A stretch of DNA of 64,000 nt, taken from positions 17,221-81,220 of the forward strand of contig NZ_JAJEPS010000013.1 of NCBI RefSeq assembly GCF_020686965.1, read 5' to 3'. The notes beneath the pieces were generated by a model. The model saw nothing but the letters and a program-made list of their open reading frames with translations. It made no database searches and was not told the DNA's origin. Below, piece after piece: positions 8,021-15,841 of this stretch. Source of the stretch: Hominiventricola filiformis. Lineage in GTDB: Bacteria > Bacillota > Clostridia > Lachnospirales > Lachnospiraceae. Position numbers and translations under genes: made by a program. Each line of letters starts with the position of its first letter. The stretch's first letter is position 1.

Positions 8021-9451
8021 TCATCGTTCTCTGTCCGTATATTTCTTCTTTGCTGACTGTTTTGGCTGCTGTCTGCTTTCCTGCTGATAGAGGTGCAATT
8101 TTTCCCGTATGCTTGCCTTTTTCGGCGGTTCTGATGGCTTCTCTTTTTTCGGTTCTGTCTGATTTGCCCATACCCGCAACTCCTCGTTATATTCCCTGAC
8201 CAGTTTTTCCGATTTCTGATATGTCTTTGCAAAAGACTTGACATCTGGATATCCTGCCTGTTTTACAGTCTGCTCCATATCCGTGTGGATACGTTTTTCC
8301 TGTTTCTCTGCCTGTTCAATTTTGCCTTCTAAGGATTTCCGTACTTTTCCTTTGAAAAATCCCGTTATCTCGGAAAGCTGTTTTTTCAATGAGGAAATTT
8401 CCTGCTGCGTGGACTTCATTGCCTGTGACTGCTTCTGAAGTTTCTCCATCAGCTTCCGCATATCATTCCATTCCTGTAAATCAATCTTCGGTACGGGCTT
8501 CGGCGGCAACTTAAATTTGAAAATCATTTCCAGTAAGAAGTCTTTTGCTCCTCGGATAATCTGCTGAAACATATCCGGCAGCCAACCATGTGCCCGTATA
8601 GATTGCAGTGTTTTGTCTGTGATTTTCTCCCTCTTAACTGTTAAAATATCTTCTTCAGAAATCCCCTCAACCAACGCCACATCAACTGTCCGATTCCATT
8701 CCTGCCTTGCCGCATTATCTGCCCGTATTTCTGCCTCTTTCGGGTTGTTCTTCCCGATTTTTTTCGTTGCCAGATACACACCACCCTGCTGAAATACGGA
8801 CAGCTTTTCGGATTCTTCTTTCACATGGCTATTGATGATTTCCGTAAACATCTCCTTGACTTCTTTGGTAAAAGCATCGCTCTTAAACCATTCATCTTTC
8901 TTTGTAAAAATGTGGCTCTCATAAACTTCCCCTTTGGGAATAATACTGCATCCTACCCGAAGATTTCCCTGCTCATCTAAAATCTCTTTCTTCGTGCGTC
9001 TGTGCTTGCCTTGTTCATCATAAAACATATTTCTGGTAGCAATTTTCACTTCAGGATGTTCCAGCATTTTCCGCTCGCTGAATACGAGGTGGATATGGTA
9101 ATTAGTCATTTTTTTGTTATGGTGAAGTGCCGCACTGCATTCCACATCGTACCTTTTATGAAAGCTGTCCGTGAAAAGCCTTACCACATCATCCGCCTTG
9201 TACTCAACAAAACTTTCCGGAAGTGCAATGATAAATTCCCGTCCTTCAATGCATTTTCCTGTTGTTCCGCTTGCCTTAAAATCCATCTGATTTTCTCTTG
9301 CAAGATTTTTCCAGAACTCCGGTGTTGCTCCTTCCGTATGGTAGGTCGCATAGAGATGTTCCTGTCTTTTCGGATTGGAAATATAATCAATTCTTCCTGC
9401 AACATCGGACAGCTTGTTTTGTCTGATAAATGAATGTCTGCCTATAAGCAT
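8021..9451 (-). CDS. MobA/MobL-family relaxase
   Basis: The product has about 476 residues from the ATG at 9451. The N-terminal 250 residues carry the MobA/MobL nuclease domain: HSFIRQNKLSDVAGRIDYI, then an HxH-type metal motif (MTNYHIHLVFSER) that positions the nicking reaction. The C-terminal half is coiled coil and charged (about 330-420), ending in a Lys/Gln-rich tail. It would nick at oriT and pilot single-stranded DNA during conjugal transfer with a helper's secretion system, since no type IV genes are present here. The start is uncertain: AAGGAG is only 2 nt before ATG 9451, and in-frame starts exist at 9496 and 9607. Confidence 0.85.
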   Translation of the reverse strand: MLIGRHSFIRQNKLSDVAGRIDYISNPKRQEHLYATYHTEGATPEFWKNLARENQMDFKASGTTGKCIEGREFIIALPESFVEYKADDVVRLFTDSFHKRYDVECSAALHHNKKMTNYHIHLVFSERKMLEHPEVKIATRNMFYDEQGKHRRTKKEILDEQGNLRVGCSIIPKGEVYESHIFTKKDEWFKSDAFTKEVKEMFTEIINSHVKEESEKLSVFQQGGVYLATKKIGKNNPKEAEIRADNAARQEWNRTVDVALVEGISEEDILTVKREKITDKTLQSIRAHGWLPDMFQQIIRGAKDFLLEMIFKFKLPPKPVPKIDLQEWNDMRKLMEKLQKQSQAMKSTQQEISSLKKQLSEITGFFKGKVRKSLEGKIEQAEKQEKRIHTDMEQTVKQAGYPDVKSFAKTYQKSEKLVREYNEELRVWANQTEPKKEKPSEPPKKASIREKLHLYQQESRQQPKQSAKKKYTDRER

Positions 9452-9550
9452 TCTCCTTTCCCAGCTCTCGCCTGCTCTTACTGTGAGTAGGTGCATAGGC
9501 ACCTGTTTACGAACTAACTGCCGTTTCCGGCACAAATAGCTCCCGGCAGG

Positions 9551-9601
9551 GCGAAATACCCTGAGTACAAACCTCTGATTTGTGCGATGGGTATATTTCG
9601 C
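9551..9601. other. Candidate oriT: nested inverted repeat upstream of the relaxase
   Basis: GCGAAATACCC (9551-9561) pairs with GGGTATATTTCGC (9589-9601), with a 2-nt bulge. Inside it ACAAA/TTTGT (9567-9571, 9579-9583) forms a smaller stem. It lies just upstream of the relaxase gene, the typical place for a mobilization origin, in a 305-bp stretch (9452-9756) without genes. The nic position cannot be assigned. Confidence 0.45.
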
Positions 9602-9670
9602 TCTCAAACGCCGAGGGCTTTATAAAGTGCTACCTTTCTCTACCACGTTTCGGCTTGTGCTTTTCATCTT

Positions 9671-9707
9671 GGGCGTATCCGCCCTTTTTATTTGCCCGTA
9701 TCCGGGC
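9671..9707 (+). terminator. Two tandem rightward hairpins with T-runs
   Basis: GGGCGTATCCGCCC followed by TTTTTA (9671-9684), then GCCCGTATCCGGGC followed by TTATTTTTT (9694-9707). Both share the GTATC-centred loop. The T-runs lie on the plus strand although all nearby genes read leftward. They could end an unseen rightward transcript from the oriT region. Confidence 0.55.
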
Positions 9708-9756
9708 TTATTTTTTATTCCTGACATTAAACCGATTCTTTACTTTTCTATCTGAT

Positions 9757-9984
9757 TTATTCCGGTATTCTTGCCCGCACATATTCCAGATTGCCGCAAT
9801 AAGGCGTTCCCACCAGATACCATTCCATTGCAGGATTCATCTCCATCCTTGTCCGTACCCACTGGTCATCCACCAGAACTTCCATACACTCTCCGCAGTG
9901 AAATCCTCTATCAATCCATAAGTCCATTGACAGTAATCCATATCTTCCATTTTCACAGTTATAACCTAATCTTCCTTCTCTCAT
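9757..9984 (-). CDS. DUF5348-family small protein
   Basis: The product has 75 residues with the recognisable pattern LGYNCENGRYGLLSMDLW, GFHCGECMEVLVDDQW and AMEWYLVGTP, ending in LEYVRARI. This matches the DUF5348 family, found on mobilizable elements of gut Firmicutes. Function is unknown. It sits between the relaxase/oriT region and the replication region, reading in the same direction. Confidence 0.8.
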   Translation of the reverse strand: MREGRLGYNCENGRYGLLSMDLWIDRGFHCGECMEVLVDDQWVRTRMEMNPAMEWYLVGTPYCGNLEYVRARIPE

Positions 9985-10067
9985 TGCATGATTCTCCTTT
10001 CCTGATTTCTCCTTGTCTGCTATCCACAGGGGCGTGCCACGCTCCTGTTCTTATCATCAAGGAAGAA

Positions 10068-10301
10068 TTACCAACGGAAGCTCTCCTGCACTCCTCGTCT
10101 GTCCAGATACTCTTTTCTCGCCCGTTCCCGTTCTTCCTCTGTCGGGGCAGTTTTGAATTTTCCATACAGGTCACGCATGACCATCCTGTCTAATTTCTTC
10201 TCCAGCTCCTGCTTGATTTCTCTCTCGCAGCTCTCATCTTCAACCAAGTGAAAACGGAGCAACTGCATAAATAACTCCCGTGATATTTGCACATTTCCCA
10301 T
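10068..10301 (-). CDS. Small charged protein of mobile elements (annotated 'complexin-like' in relatives)
   Basis: The product has about 77 residues and is strongly helical and charged, ending EERERARKEYLDRRGVQESF followed by RW. I recognise the pattern as a conserved hypothetical next to RepA-type ATPases on Lachnospiraceae elements; the 'complexin' label sometimes used is a name only. ATG 10301 has AAGGA 8 nt upstream; an ATG three codons earlier is possible. It lies directly downstream of the octamer array and ATPase gene, so it may belong to the replication module. Confidence 0.6.
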   Translation of the reverse strand: MGNVQISRELFMQLLRFHLVEDESCEREIKQELEKKLDRMVMRDLYGKFKTAPTEEERERARKEYLDRRGVQESFRW

Positions 10302-10317
10302 CTTATCCATCCTTTCC

Positions 10318-10400
10318 GTGACGGTATGTGACAGTCGTGACGGTTATTTTGATACCGCCCCGCTGTCAAAAATACCGTCACAACCGTCACGTACTGTCAC
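10318..10400. repeat. Six GTGACRGT octamers arranged as a 3+3 dyad
   Basis: Direct copies: GTGACGGT 10318, GTGACAGT 10328, GTGACGGT 10337. Inverted copies: ACCGTCAC 10374, ACCGTCAC 10383, ACTGTCAC 10393. Spacings of 10 and 9 bp on the left mirror 9 and 10 bp on the right, around an A/T and CCCCG centre near 10359. The outer copy overlaps the stop codon of the RepA-type ATPase gene. This looks like a protein-bound origin or operator. Confidence 0.75.
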
Positions 10401-11539
10401 GCATTCTCTGTATTGTCTTTCCAGAGCCTTAGTTTTCGTCCTTCGTGGACACGCTCACTCCGAAAGAGAATCCCATGTTCTGTATACAACCGTCCTGCAA
10501 GAACGTTCAGTTTTCTTGTGATAACGTGCGGTTGAATGTCCACATTTATCAGTGCAACAAGTGCGGTTGGCGAACCTTCCCAGTAAGGATTGTCCTTCCT
10601 AACAAGCTCCGCAATCTCATCCAGTAACGGCTCCGGCGGTTCTTTCCATAACTCCGTCTCCGCCTTTTGTAAATCCCACAACAGGGTTTCTGTATTGCGG
10701 ATAAGATACAACTTCTGGTCTTGCTGATCTCTACCAGACACTTCCAGTGTTGCGGCATTGCCTGTCCGTTTTTCTTTCTGAAGAAGAAACGCTCCGTCTG
10801 CCGCCCCAAGCAGTCCGCTTGTCCCGGAAATCATGTCAAACTTATCATCCGCATTCTGCTTTCTTGTGTGGTGTACGAGCAGTAAACAAAGTCCGTGGGC
10901 ATCCGCAAAACTTTTCAGTCTTGCCATAATCTGATAATCATTTGCGTAACTGTAATTATCGCCGCCAACCTCACGCACTTTCTGAAGCGTATCAATAATA
11001 ATCAGCTTCGTATCCTTATGCTCTGCCACAAATCTTGCAAGCTGTTCATCCAGCCCATTTCCAAGCTGACTGGCAGAAACTGAGAAGTAAAGATTATCGG
11101 TACTTTCTGTCCCGAACATCCGGTACAGACGCTCCTGCAAGCGGCGGTAATCATCCTCAAGCGCCAGATACAGCACCGTCCCTTTTCGGGTGGTATAATT
11201 CCAAAGCGGTGTGCCTGTACTGACATGATAGGCAAGCTGTGCCATCAGAAAACTCTTTCCCAGTTTGGGCGAACCTGCAAAGATATAAGTGCCGGGGTAG
11301 AGCAGTCCGTCAATCAACGGCTGCTTACTCCGATACTGTGTGTCAAACAGTTCATTCATGGAAATTATCTGGAGATAGGATGGGTCTGATCGCAACTGCA
11401 TTTCTCTCTGCAATTCCTCAAAAATCTTGATATTTCCACCATTCTCGGATATACTACTTGTAGGTTTTTTTGAAATCGGCTGCTCCGTATCTGCGCCAAC
11501 AGATACATCCGGGGCAGTCTTTTCTTTTTTATTTTCCAT
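10397..11539 (-). CDS. RepA/RecA-fold AAA ATPase (replicative helicase-like)
   Basis: The product has 380 residues. Residues 1-40 are a low-complexity leader. The RecA-like domain has Walker A AGSPKLGKSF (about 93-102), an acidic LALEDD motif, Walker B KLIIIDTLQK, and LLLVHHTRK, as in the RepA helicase / AAA_25 family. A C-terminal winged-helix-like region (about 300-375) follows. Such proteins unwind the origin of small plasmids and mobilizable elements. AAGGAG lies 9 nt before the ATG. The gene overlaps the MobC-like gene by 11 bp. The octamer array at its 3' end could be its binding site. Confidence 0.85.
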   Translation of the reverse strand: MENKKEKTAPDVSVGADTEQPISKKPTSSISENGGNIKIFEELQREMQLRSDPSYLQIISMNELFDTQYRSKQPLIDGLLYPGTYIFAGSPKLGKSFLMAQLAYHVSTGTPLWNYTTRKGTVLYLALEDDYRRLQERLYRMFGTESTDNLYFSVSASQLGNGLDEQLARFVAEHKDTKLIIIDTLQKVREVGGDNYSYANDYQIMARLKSFADAHGLCLLLVHHTRKQNADDKFDMISGTSGLLGAADGAFLLQKEKRTGNAATLEVSGRDQQDQKLYLIRNTETLLWDLQKAETELWKEPPEPLLDEIAELVRKDNPYWEGSPTALVALINVDIQPHVITRKLNVLAGRLYTEHGILFRSERVHEGRKLRLWKDNTENA

Positions 11540-11864
11540 CCTCGTCCTCTCCTTTCAGACCGCCCAGAATAACAGCGATTAGTTCAATGACATTCAGCAG
11601 TTCTTCATCCACACGGTTTCCTGCTTCAATCCGCTTTAGTTCTGCGAGGACAGCGGCAAGTTCCGTTTTGAGTGCCTTGAATACTCTCGGATTTCCCTGT
11701 ACCACTACATCCTGATTCAGGCAACGGCGGTAGCAGTATTCCTGCTTTGGCAGTCCCGATAAGGCAACTGCCTTGTTGATGAGTTCATTTTCTTCGGGCG
11801 ATACCCGAAACCCTACTGTGATGTTTCTCCGACGGTTTTTGTTATCTCTGTTCTTAGCTGACAT
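11529..11864 (-). CDS. MobC-like relaxosome accessory protein
   Basis: The product has 111 residues. A basic start (NRDNKNRRRN) precedes ITVGFRVSPEENELINKAV, the beta-strand plus helix of a ribbon-helix-helix domain, then SGLPKQEYCYRRCL. The C-terminus is an acidic helix. MobC proteins bind near oriT and help the relaxase nick. ATG 11864 has AGGAG 9 nt upstream. The gene overlaps the end of the integrase by 11 bp and the start of the ATPase by 11 bp, so integrase, MobC and ATPase are translationally packed. Confidence 0.75.
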   Translation of the reverse strand: MSAKNRDNKNRRRNITVGFRVSPEENELINKAVALSGLPKQEYCYRRCLNQDVVVQGNPRVFKALKTELAAVLAELKRIEAGNRVDEELLNVIELIAVILGGLKGEDEDGK

Positions 11865-12945
11865 TTTCAAACTCTCCTTTCCCTAAATCGTCTAATCTAT
11901 CTGCCATTTCCGTCTGCTTTGACGGGAACAGATGAGCGTACTGGTAAGTGATGTCAATGTTTTCATGCCCTACACGGTCTGCAATCGCCACCGCTGAAAA
12001 TCCCATATCAATCAGCAGGCTGATGTGGCTATGTCGTAAATCATGAATACGGATTCGCTTTACTCCTGCGGCTTTCGCACCTCTGTCCATCTCGTGATGA
12101 AGATAACTTTTTGTAACTGTGAAGATTCGTTCTTTCTTCTTCAGTCCGTAAAGCATCTGCAAATACTCCTGCATTTCTTCACAGAGGAACTTCGGCATTT
12201 TGATAATGCGGTTACTTTTCTTTGTTTTCGGTGTGGTAATCACATCTTCTCCGTGTAATCGTTGATAGGACTTGTTGATTCTGACCGTTTCTTTTTCAAA
12301 ATCGAAGTCAGCGGCAGTCAGTGCCAGCAGTTCTCCCTCCCGGATACCGCACCAGTAAAGCATTTCAAAAGCGTAAAAGGAAACAGGCTTGTCCATCATC
12401 TCGAATGAGAATTTCTTATATTCTTCTTTCGTCCAGAACAGCATTTCCTTATGTTCCTCACTTCCCATATTTCCCACCTTGGCGGCAGGATTGGAACGCA
12501 GTTCATAATACCGCACCGCATGATTGAAGATAGCGGACAACTGATTGTGCAGTGTTTTCAGATAGGTCTGTGAATATGGCTTTTTCTTCTCATCCCGATA
12601 GGCAAGCATTTCATTCTGCCATGCGATAACCTCTTTTGTAGAAATCTCGCTGATTTTCAGCTTGCCGAAATAAGGTAAAATCTTCGTGCGGATGATATGC
12701 TCTTTTGTCAGCCATGTGTTCTCCTTCAGACGGCTTTTCATATCCCGGATATACAGTTCGGTAAAGGCTTCAAAACTCATATCCATATCCGAAGAGTTCT
12801 GCAACTGGAACATTCGCTCCCATTCCTGTGCTTCTTTCTTGGTAGCAAAGCCACGCTTGCATTTCTGCTTACGCTCGCCTTTCCAGTTTACATACCTCGC
12901 CATCACATACCATGTTCCATTGTCCTCGTTTTTGAATACCGGCAT
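11854..12945 (-). CDS. Tyrosine integrase of element 2
   Basis: The product has 363 residues. The N-terminal arm-binding domain (1-45, TWYVMARYVNW) is followed by a SAM-like core-binding domain (about 55-155) and the catalytic domain. Catalytic residues are visible: Arg202 (CGIREGEL), His301 and Arg304 (HDLRHSH), His327 (GHENI) and Tyr336 (TYQYAHL). Every key residue is present, so the enzyme is likely active. Its start overlaps the excisionase stop as TAATG. It probably recombines at the guaA 3' end (see att features). Confidence 0.93.
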   Translation of the reverse strand: MPVFKNEDNGTWYVMARYVNWKGERKQKCKRGFATKKEAQEWERMFQLQNSSDMDMSFEAFTELYIRDMKSRLKENTWLTKEHIIRTKILPYFGKLKISEISTKEVIAWQNEMLAYRDEKKKPYSQTYLKTLHNQLSAIFNHAVRYYELRSNPAAKVGNMGSEEHKEMLFWTKEEYKKFSFEMMDKPVSFYAFEMLYWCGIREGELLALTAADFDFEKETVRINKSYQRLHGEDVITTPKTKKSNRIIKMPKFLCEEMQEYLQMLYGLKKKERIFTVTKSYLHHEMDRGAKAAGVKRIRIHDLRHSHISLLIDMGFSAVAIADRVGHENIDITYQYAHLFPSKQTEMADRLDDLGKGEFENVS

Positions 12946-13133
12946 TATTCGTCCCCCTTTCCTGCTCCGTAGAGCCTTTCATAGAAATATTGACGGTTTA
13001 CCCGTCCTGAAATGGTAATAAAGCCTTTTGCTTTCAGTTCCTCATTCAACTGACGGATTAGCTTGTAAGCATACGGCTTTGATACGCTTAGTTCCTGTGC
13101 CACTTCTTCGGCACAAATAAATCTGTTTTTCAT
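12945..13133 (-). CDS. xis: Excisionase-like helix-turn-helix protein of element 2
   Basis: The product has 62 residues; EEVAQELSVSKPYAYKLIRQ is a MerR/Xis-type helix-turn-helix, followed by a small wing (GFITISGRVNRQYFYERLYG). Directionality factors of this size bend att DNA and favour excision. It is the first gene of the leftward operon and couples to the integrase through TAATG. Its mRNA has a leader of about 195 nt after the promoter at 13335-13363; I see no known regulatory RNA in that leader. Confidence 0.8.
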   Translation of the reverse strand: MKNRFICAEEVAQELSVSKPYAYKLIRQLNEELKAKGFITISGRVNRQYFYERLYGAGKGDE

Positions 13134-13306
13134 ATCATCAATCCCTTCTTTCGTTTTTTATTGCCGTTCTATCCGAATGAAGTTCCAGCAGGTATTCCCT
13201 GTTCGGCACTGTGCTGTCCCGATATATCGTAATATGTCAGGTGCTCGCTTGCTTTCTGGCAAGGTCTTGGCGGTTTATACTGTTCGGACGGTCATTTTGT
13301 TTTTTA

Positions 13307-13434
13307 TTAAACTTATTTGCTTAATTTTGAACTTATTATACTAAGCATATTTGCTTGTGTCAAGTGGCTTTTCGGAAAACATTAAACTTTTTTGTTTTGC
13401 ATTATCTTGACTTCTCTTAAACATATCTGCTATA
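13307..13434. promoter_or_regulatory. Repressor operators in the divergent control region of element 2
   Basis: Three related sites occur: 13307-13324 (TTAAACTTATTTGCTTAA), 13342-13356 (TAAGCATATTTGCTT) and 13417-13434 (TTAAACATATCTGCTATA). A weaker copy may begin at 13382. The second lies in the spacer of the leftward promoter and the third overlaps the rightward promoter, so one repressor could control both directions. Confidence 0.65.
13335..13363 (-). promoter_or_regulatory. Consensus promoter for xis-int
   Basis: On the minus strand TTGACA (13358-13363), exactly 17 bp, TATAAT (13335-13340): a perfect sigma-A promoter. Because it is so strong, tight repression through the operator in its spacer is expected. 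Confidence 0.8.
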
Positions 13435-13436
13435 CT
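13407..13436 (+). promoter_or_regulatory. Promoter for the element 2 repressor
   Basis: TTGACT (13407-13412), 18 bp, TATACT (13431-13436), 33 bp before the start codon. It overlaps the operator at 13417-13434, which suggests autoregulation. Confidence 0.7.
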
Positions 13437-13469
13437 CATTGTAAAATACATACAAGGAGTGGACACGTT

Positions 13470-14003
13470 ATGGCAATTGGAGAGAGAATACATTTTTTCC
13501 GCATTCTGCGTGGGATGACACAAAAATATCTTGGTACGATTGTCGGCTTTCCTGAGCGAAGTGCCGATGTACGTTTAGCACAATACGAAGCTGGAACAAG
13601 AAAACCGAAAGCGGAACTTACTGCTGCACTGGCACAGGCTCTAGATGTTTCCCCTCATGCCCTCGATGTGCCTGACATTGACAGCAATATCGGACTGATG
13701 CACACTTTATTTACCCTTGAAGATTTGTACGGTCTGACTGTCAGTGAATCAAACGGAGAAATCTGTCTGAAAGTCGAAACTTCCAAAGGCAAAGACGCTC
13801 ACGAACTCCGGAAAATGCTGTATGCCTGGAAAGAGCAGGCTGACAAGCTATCTTCTGAAGAGATCAGTAAAGACAAATACGATGAGTGGCGTTACCACTA
13901 CCCGGAGTTTGATACCACGCAAACATGGGCGAAAGTCCCATCGCAGGCACTTGGCGACGCTCTGGTCAAAATGTTCCAAGACAAACTCAAACCAGATAAA
14001 TAA
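13470..14003 (+). CDS. XRE-family repressor of element 2
   Basis: The product has 177 residues. A helix-turn-helix occupies residues 1-65 (FFRILRGMTQKYLGTIVGFP, then RLAQYEAGTRKPKAEL). The C-terminal half is an alpha/beta region of unknown fold ending in a basic helix. ATG 13470 has AAGGAG 10 nt upstream; the longer frame to 13392 runs through the promoter and is rejected. It faces the xis-int operon and is likely its repressor. A strong terminator follows. Confidence 0.85.
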   Translation: MAIGERIHFFRILRGMTQKYLGTIVGFPERSADVRLAQYEAGTRKPKAELTAALAQALDVSPHALDVPDIDSNIGLMHTLFTLEDLYGLTVSESNGEICLKVETSKGKDAHELRKMLYAWKEQADKLSSEEISKDKYDEWRYHYPEFDTTQTWAKVPSQALGDALVKMFQDKLKPDK

Positions 14004-14014
14004 AGACGACAAAA

Positions 14015-14055
14015 AAGCCCTTAGCCATGAGTTTTATACCCACAGCTAAGGGCTT
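14015..14055 (+). terminator. Terminator after the element 2 repressor
   Basis: A perfect 11-bp stem AAGCCCTTAGC/GCTAAGGGCTT with a 19-nt loop begins 12 bp after the stop codon. It also shields guaA's 3' side. Apart from it and the arm repeats, 14004-14228 holds no gene. Confidence 0.85.
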
Positions 14056-14150
14056 CGTTTATAATATGGATTTATTTGTTACACAACCACCTGTCATCAT
14101 TCTCTAACCCTAAAACCACTGGATTACAAGAATAATGGCTCTCATGCAAC

Positions 14151-14170
14151 TGTTATCAATTTGTTATCAA
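14151..14170 (+). repeat. Arm-type repeats TGTTATCAA x2 at the right end of element 2
   Basis: TGTTATCAA at 14151-14159 and 14162-14170, with starts 11 bp apart, 59 bp before the guaA core. The same 9-mers occur at the left end (2005-2035), which supports both as binding sites of the same integrase. Confidence 0.6.
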
Positions 14171-14228
14171 AAGACTTCTTGAAGTGCTGCAAACCCGCAT
14201 AAATACTGGGTTCTTAAAGCATTTCAAA

Positions 14229-14240
14229 TTATTCAAATTC
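14229..14240. other. Candidate att core at the guaA 3' end
   Basis: The last codons of guaA, GAATTTGAATAA on the minus strand, nearly repeat at 1893-1904. Integration into the guaA 3' end is well known for genomic islands in many bacteria. The element restores the coding sequence, so GuaA stays intact. Confidence 0.6.
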
Positions 14241-15806
14241 AATCGTTCCAGGTGGCTTACTGGTCAGATCATAGAATACTCTGTTCACTCCACGTACTTC
14301 ATTAATAATTCTGCTCATGACACCCTGCAATACTGCAAATGGAATCTCTGCTGCTTCTGCGGTCATGAAGTCAATGGTATTGACTGCGCGCAGTGCCACT
14401 GCATAGTCATAGGTTCTCTCGTCACCCATAACGCCTACGGAACGCATATTGGTCAGAGCTGCAAAATACTGATTCGGCAGCCATTTCGGGTTCTCGCCAT
14501 GCTCTTCCTTATAGGCTGCGGCAGCCTTATCTACTTCATCACGATAAATATAGTCTGCATCCTGTACGATCCGTACTTTCTCCGCTGTTACTTCGCCGAT
14601 AATACGAATACCAAGTCCCGGTCCCGGGAATGGCTGACGGAATACCAGCTTCTCCGGAATGCCAAGCTCCAGTCCGGCTTTGCGGACTTCATCCTTGAAC
14701 AGATCGCGGAGTGGCTCGATGATCTCCTTAAAGTCTACGAAATCCGGAAGACCGCCTACATTATGATGAGATTTGATCACCGCAGATTCTCCGCCAAGAC
14801 CACTCTCTACCACGTCCGGATAAATAGTTCCCTGTGCCAGGAAGTCAACGGCACCAATCTTCTTTGCTTCTTCCTCAAAGATACGAATGAACTCTTCGCC
14901 GATGATCTTACGTTTTGCTTCCGGCTCGGTAACACCTGCCAGCTTCTTGTAATATCTCTCCTGTGCATTGACACGGATAAAGTTCAGGTCGAACTGACCA
15001 TTCGGTCCGAATACGTTCTCTACCTCATCTCCTTCATCTTTACGAAGAAGACCATGATCTACAAATACACAGGTCAGCTGTTTTCCAATTGCTCTGGAAA
15101 GAAGACCTGCTGCTACGGAAGAATCCACACCACCAGATAAAGCCAACAGTACGCGGCCATCGCCGACTTTCTCACGAATCTCTTTTACCGTATGTTCTAC
15201 GAATGCATCCATCTTCCAGTCTCCGGCACATCCGCAGACATTTTTCACGAAGTTATTGATCATCTTCGTGCCTTCTGCTGTATGGAGTACTTCCGGGTGA
15301 AACTGAATTGCATACAGTTTTTCAGCCTCATTTTCAGCAGCCGCTACCGGACAGTCTGCCGTATGAGCAGAAATCTCAAATCCCGGAGCAATTTTTGAAA
15401 TATAATCAAAATGACTCATCCAGCAGATCGTCTTCGGGGATACTCCCTCAAACACCTTGGAGTCCTTTTTGTCAATGATTACTTCTGTCTTACCGTATTC
15501 TCTTACCTCTGCACGCTCTACTTTTCCGCCAAGTACATGAGACATAAGCTGTGCACCATAGCAGAGACCAAGTACCGGAACTCCCAGTTTAAACAGCTCC
15601 TCTGTATAAGTCGGTGAATCCGGCTCATAACAACTGTTCGGTCCTCCTGTCAGGATAATTCCCTTCGGATTCATTGCCTTGATTTTCTCAATATCAGTTC
15701 TGTAAGAATAAATCTCACAGTATACATTACACTCTCTGACACGTCTTGCCACAAGCTGGTTGTACTGTCCACCGAAATCGAGAACGATCACCATTTCTCT
15801 GTTCAA
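14229..15806 (-). CDS. guaA: GMP synthase (glutamine-hydrolysing)
   Basis: The product has 525 residues. A class I glutamine amidotransferase domain (nucleophile in LGLCYGAQLM, His/Glu in FHPEV) is followed by the ATP-pyrophosphatase domain (P-loop LALSGGVDSSVAAGL) and the dimerization domain (FPGPGLGIRIIGE), ending PPGTIEFE. It converts XMP to GMP using glutamine and ATP. TTG 15806 is chosen because GGAGG lies 9 nt upstream; the ATG four codons later is 21 nt from it. The length is normal. Its 3' end is the insertion point of the mobile elements. Confidence 0.97.
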   Translation of the reverse strand: MNREMVIVLDFGGQYNQLVARRVRECNVYCEIYSYRTDIEKIKAMNPKGIILTGGPNSCYEPDSPTYTEELFKLGVPVLGLCYGAQLMSHVLGGKVERAEVREYGKTEVIIDKKDSKVFEGVSPKTICWMSHFDYISKIAPGFEISAHTADCPVAAAENEAEKLYAIQFHPEVLHTAEGTKMINNFVKNVCGCAGDWKMDAFVEHTVKEIREKVGDGRVLLALSGGVDSSVAAGLLSRAIGKQLTCVFVDHGLLRKDEGDEVENVFGPNGQFDLNFIRVNAQERYYKKLAGVTEPEAKRKIIGEEFIRIFEEEAKKIGAVDFLAQGTIYPDVVESGLGGESAVIKSHHNVGGLPDFVDFKEIIEPLRDLFKDEVRKAGLELGIPEKLVFRQPFPGPGLGIRIIGEVTAEKVRIVQDADYIYRDEVDKAAAAYKEEHGENPKWLPNQYFAALTNMRSVGVMGDERTYDYAVALRAVNTIDFMTAEAAEIPFAVLQGVMSRIINEVRGVNRVFYDLTSKPPGTIEFE

Positions 15807-15841
15807 TCCGCTTTTCCTCCTAATTTCTCTCAATTGTCCTT

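Noticed and set aside
14184..15140. 318-aa plus-strand ORF opposite guaA
   Set aside because: guaA covers this DNA with full catalytic motifs; the antisense product has no recognisable domain.
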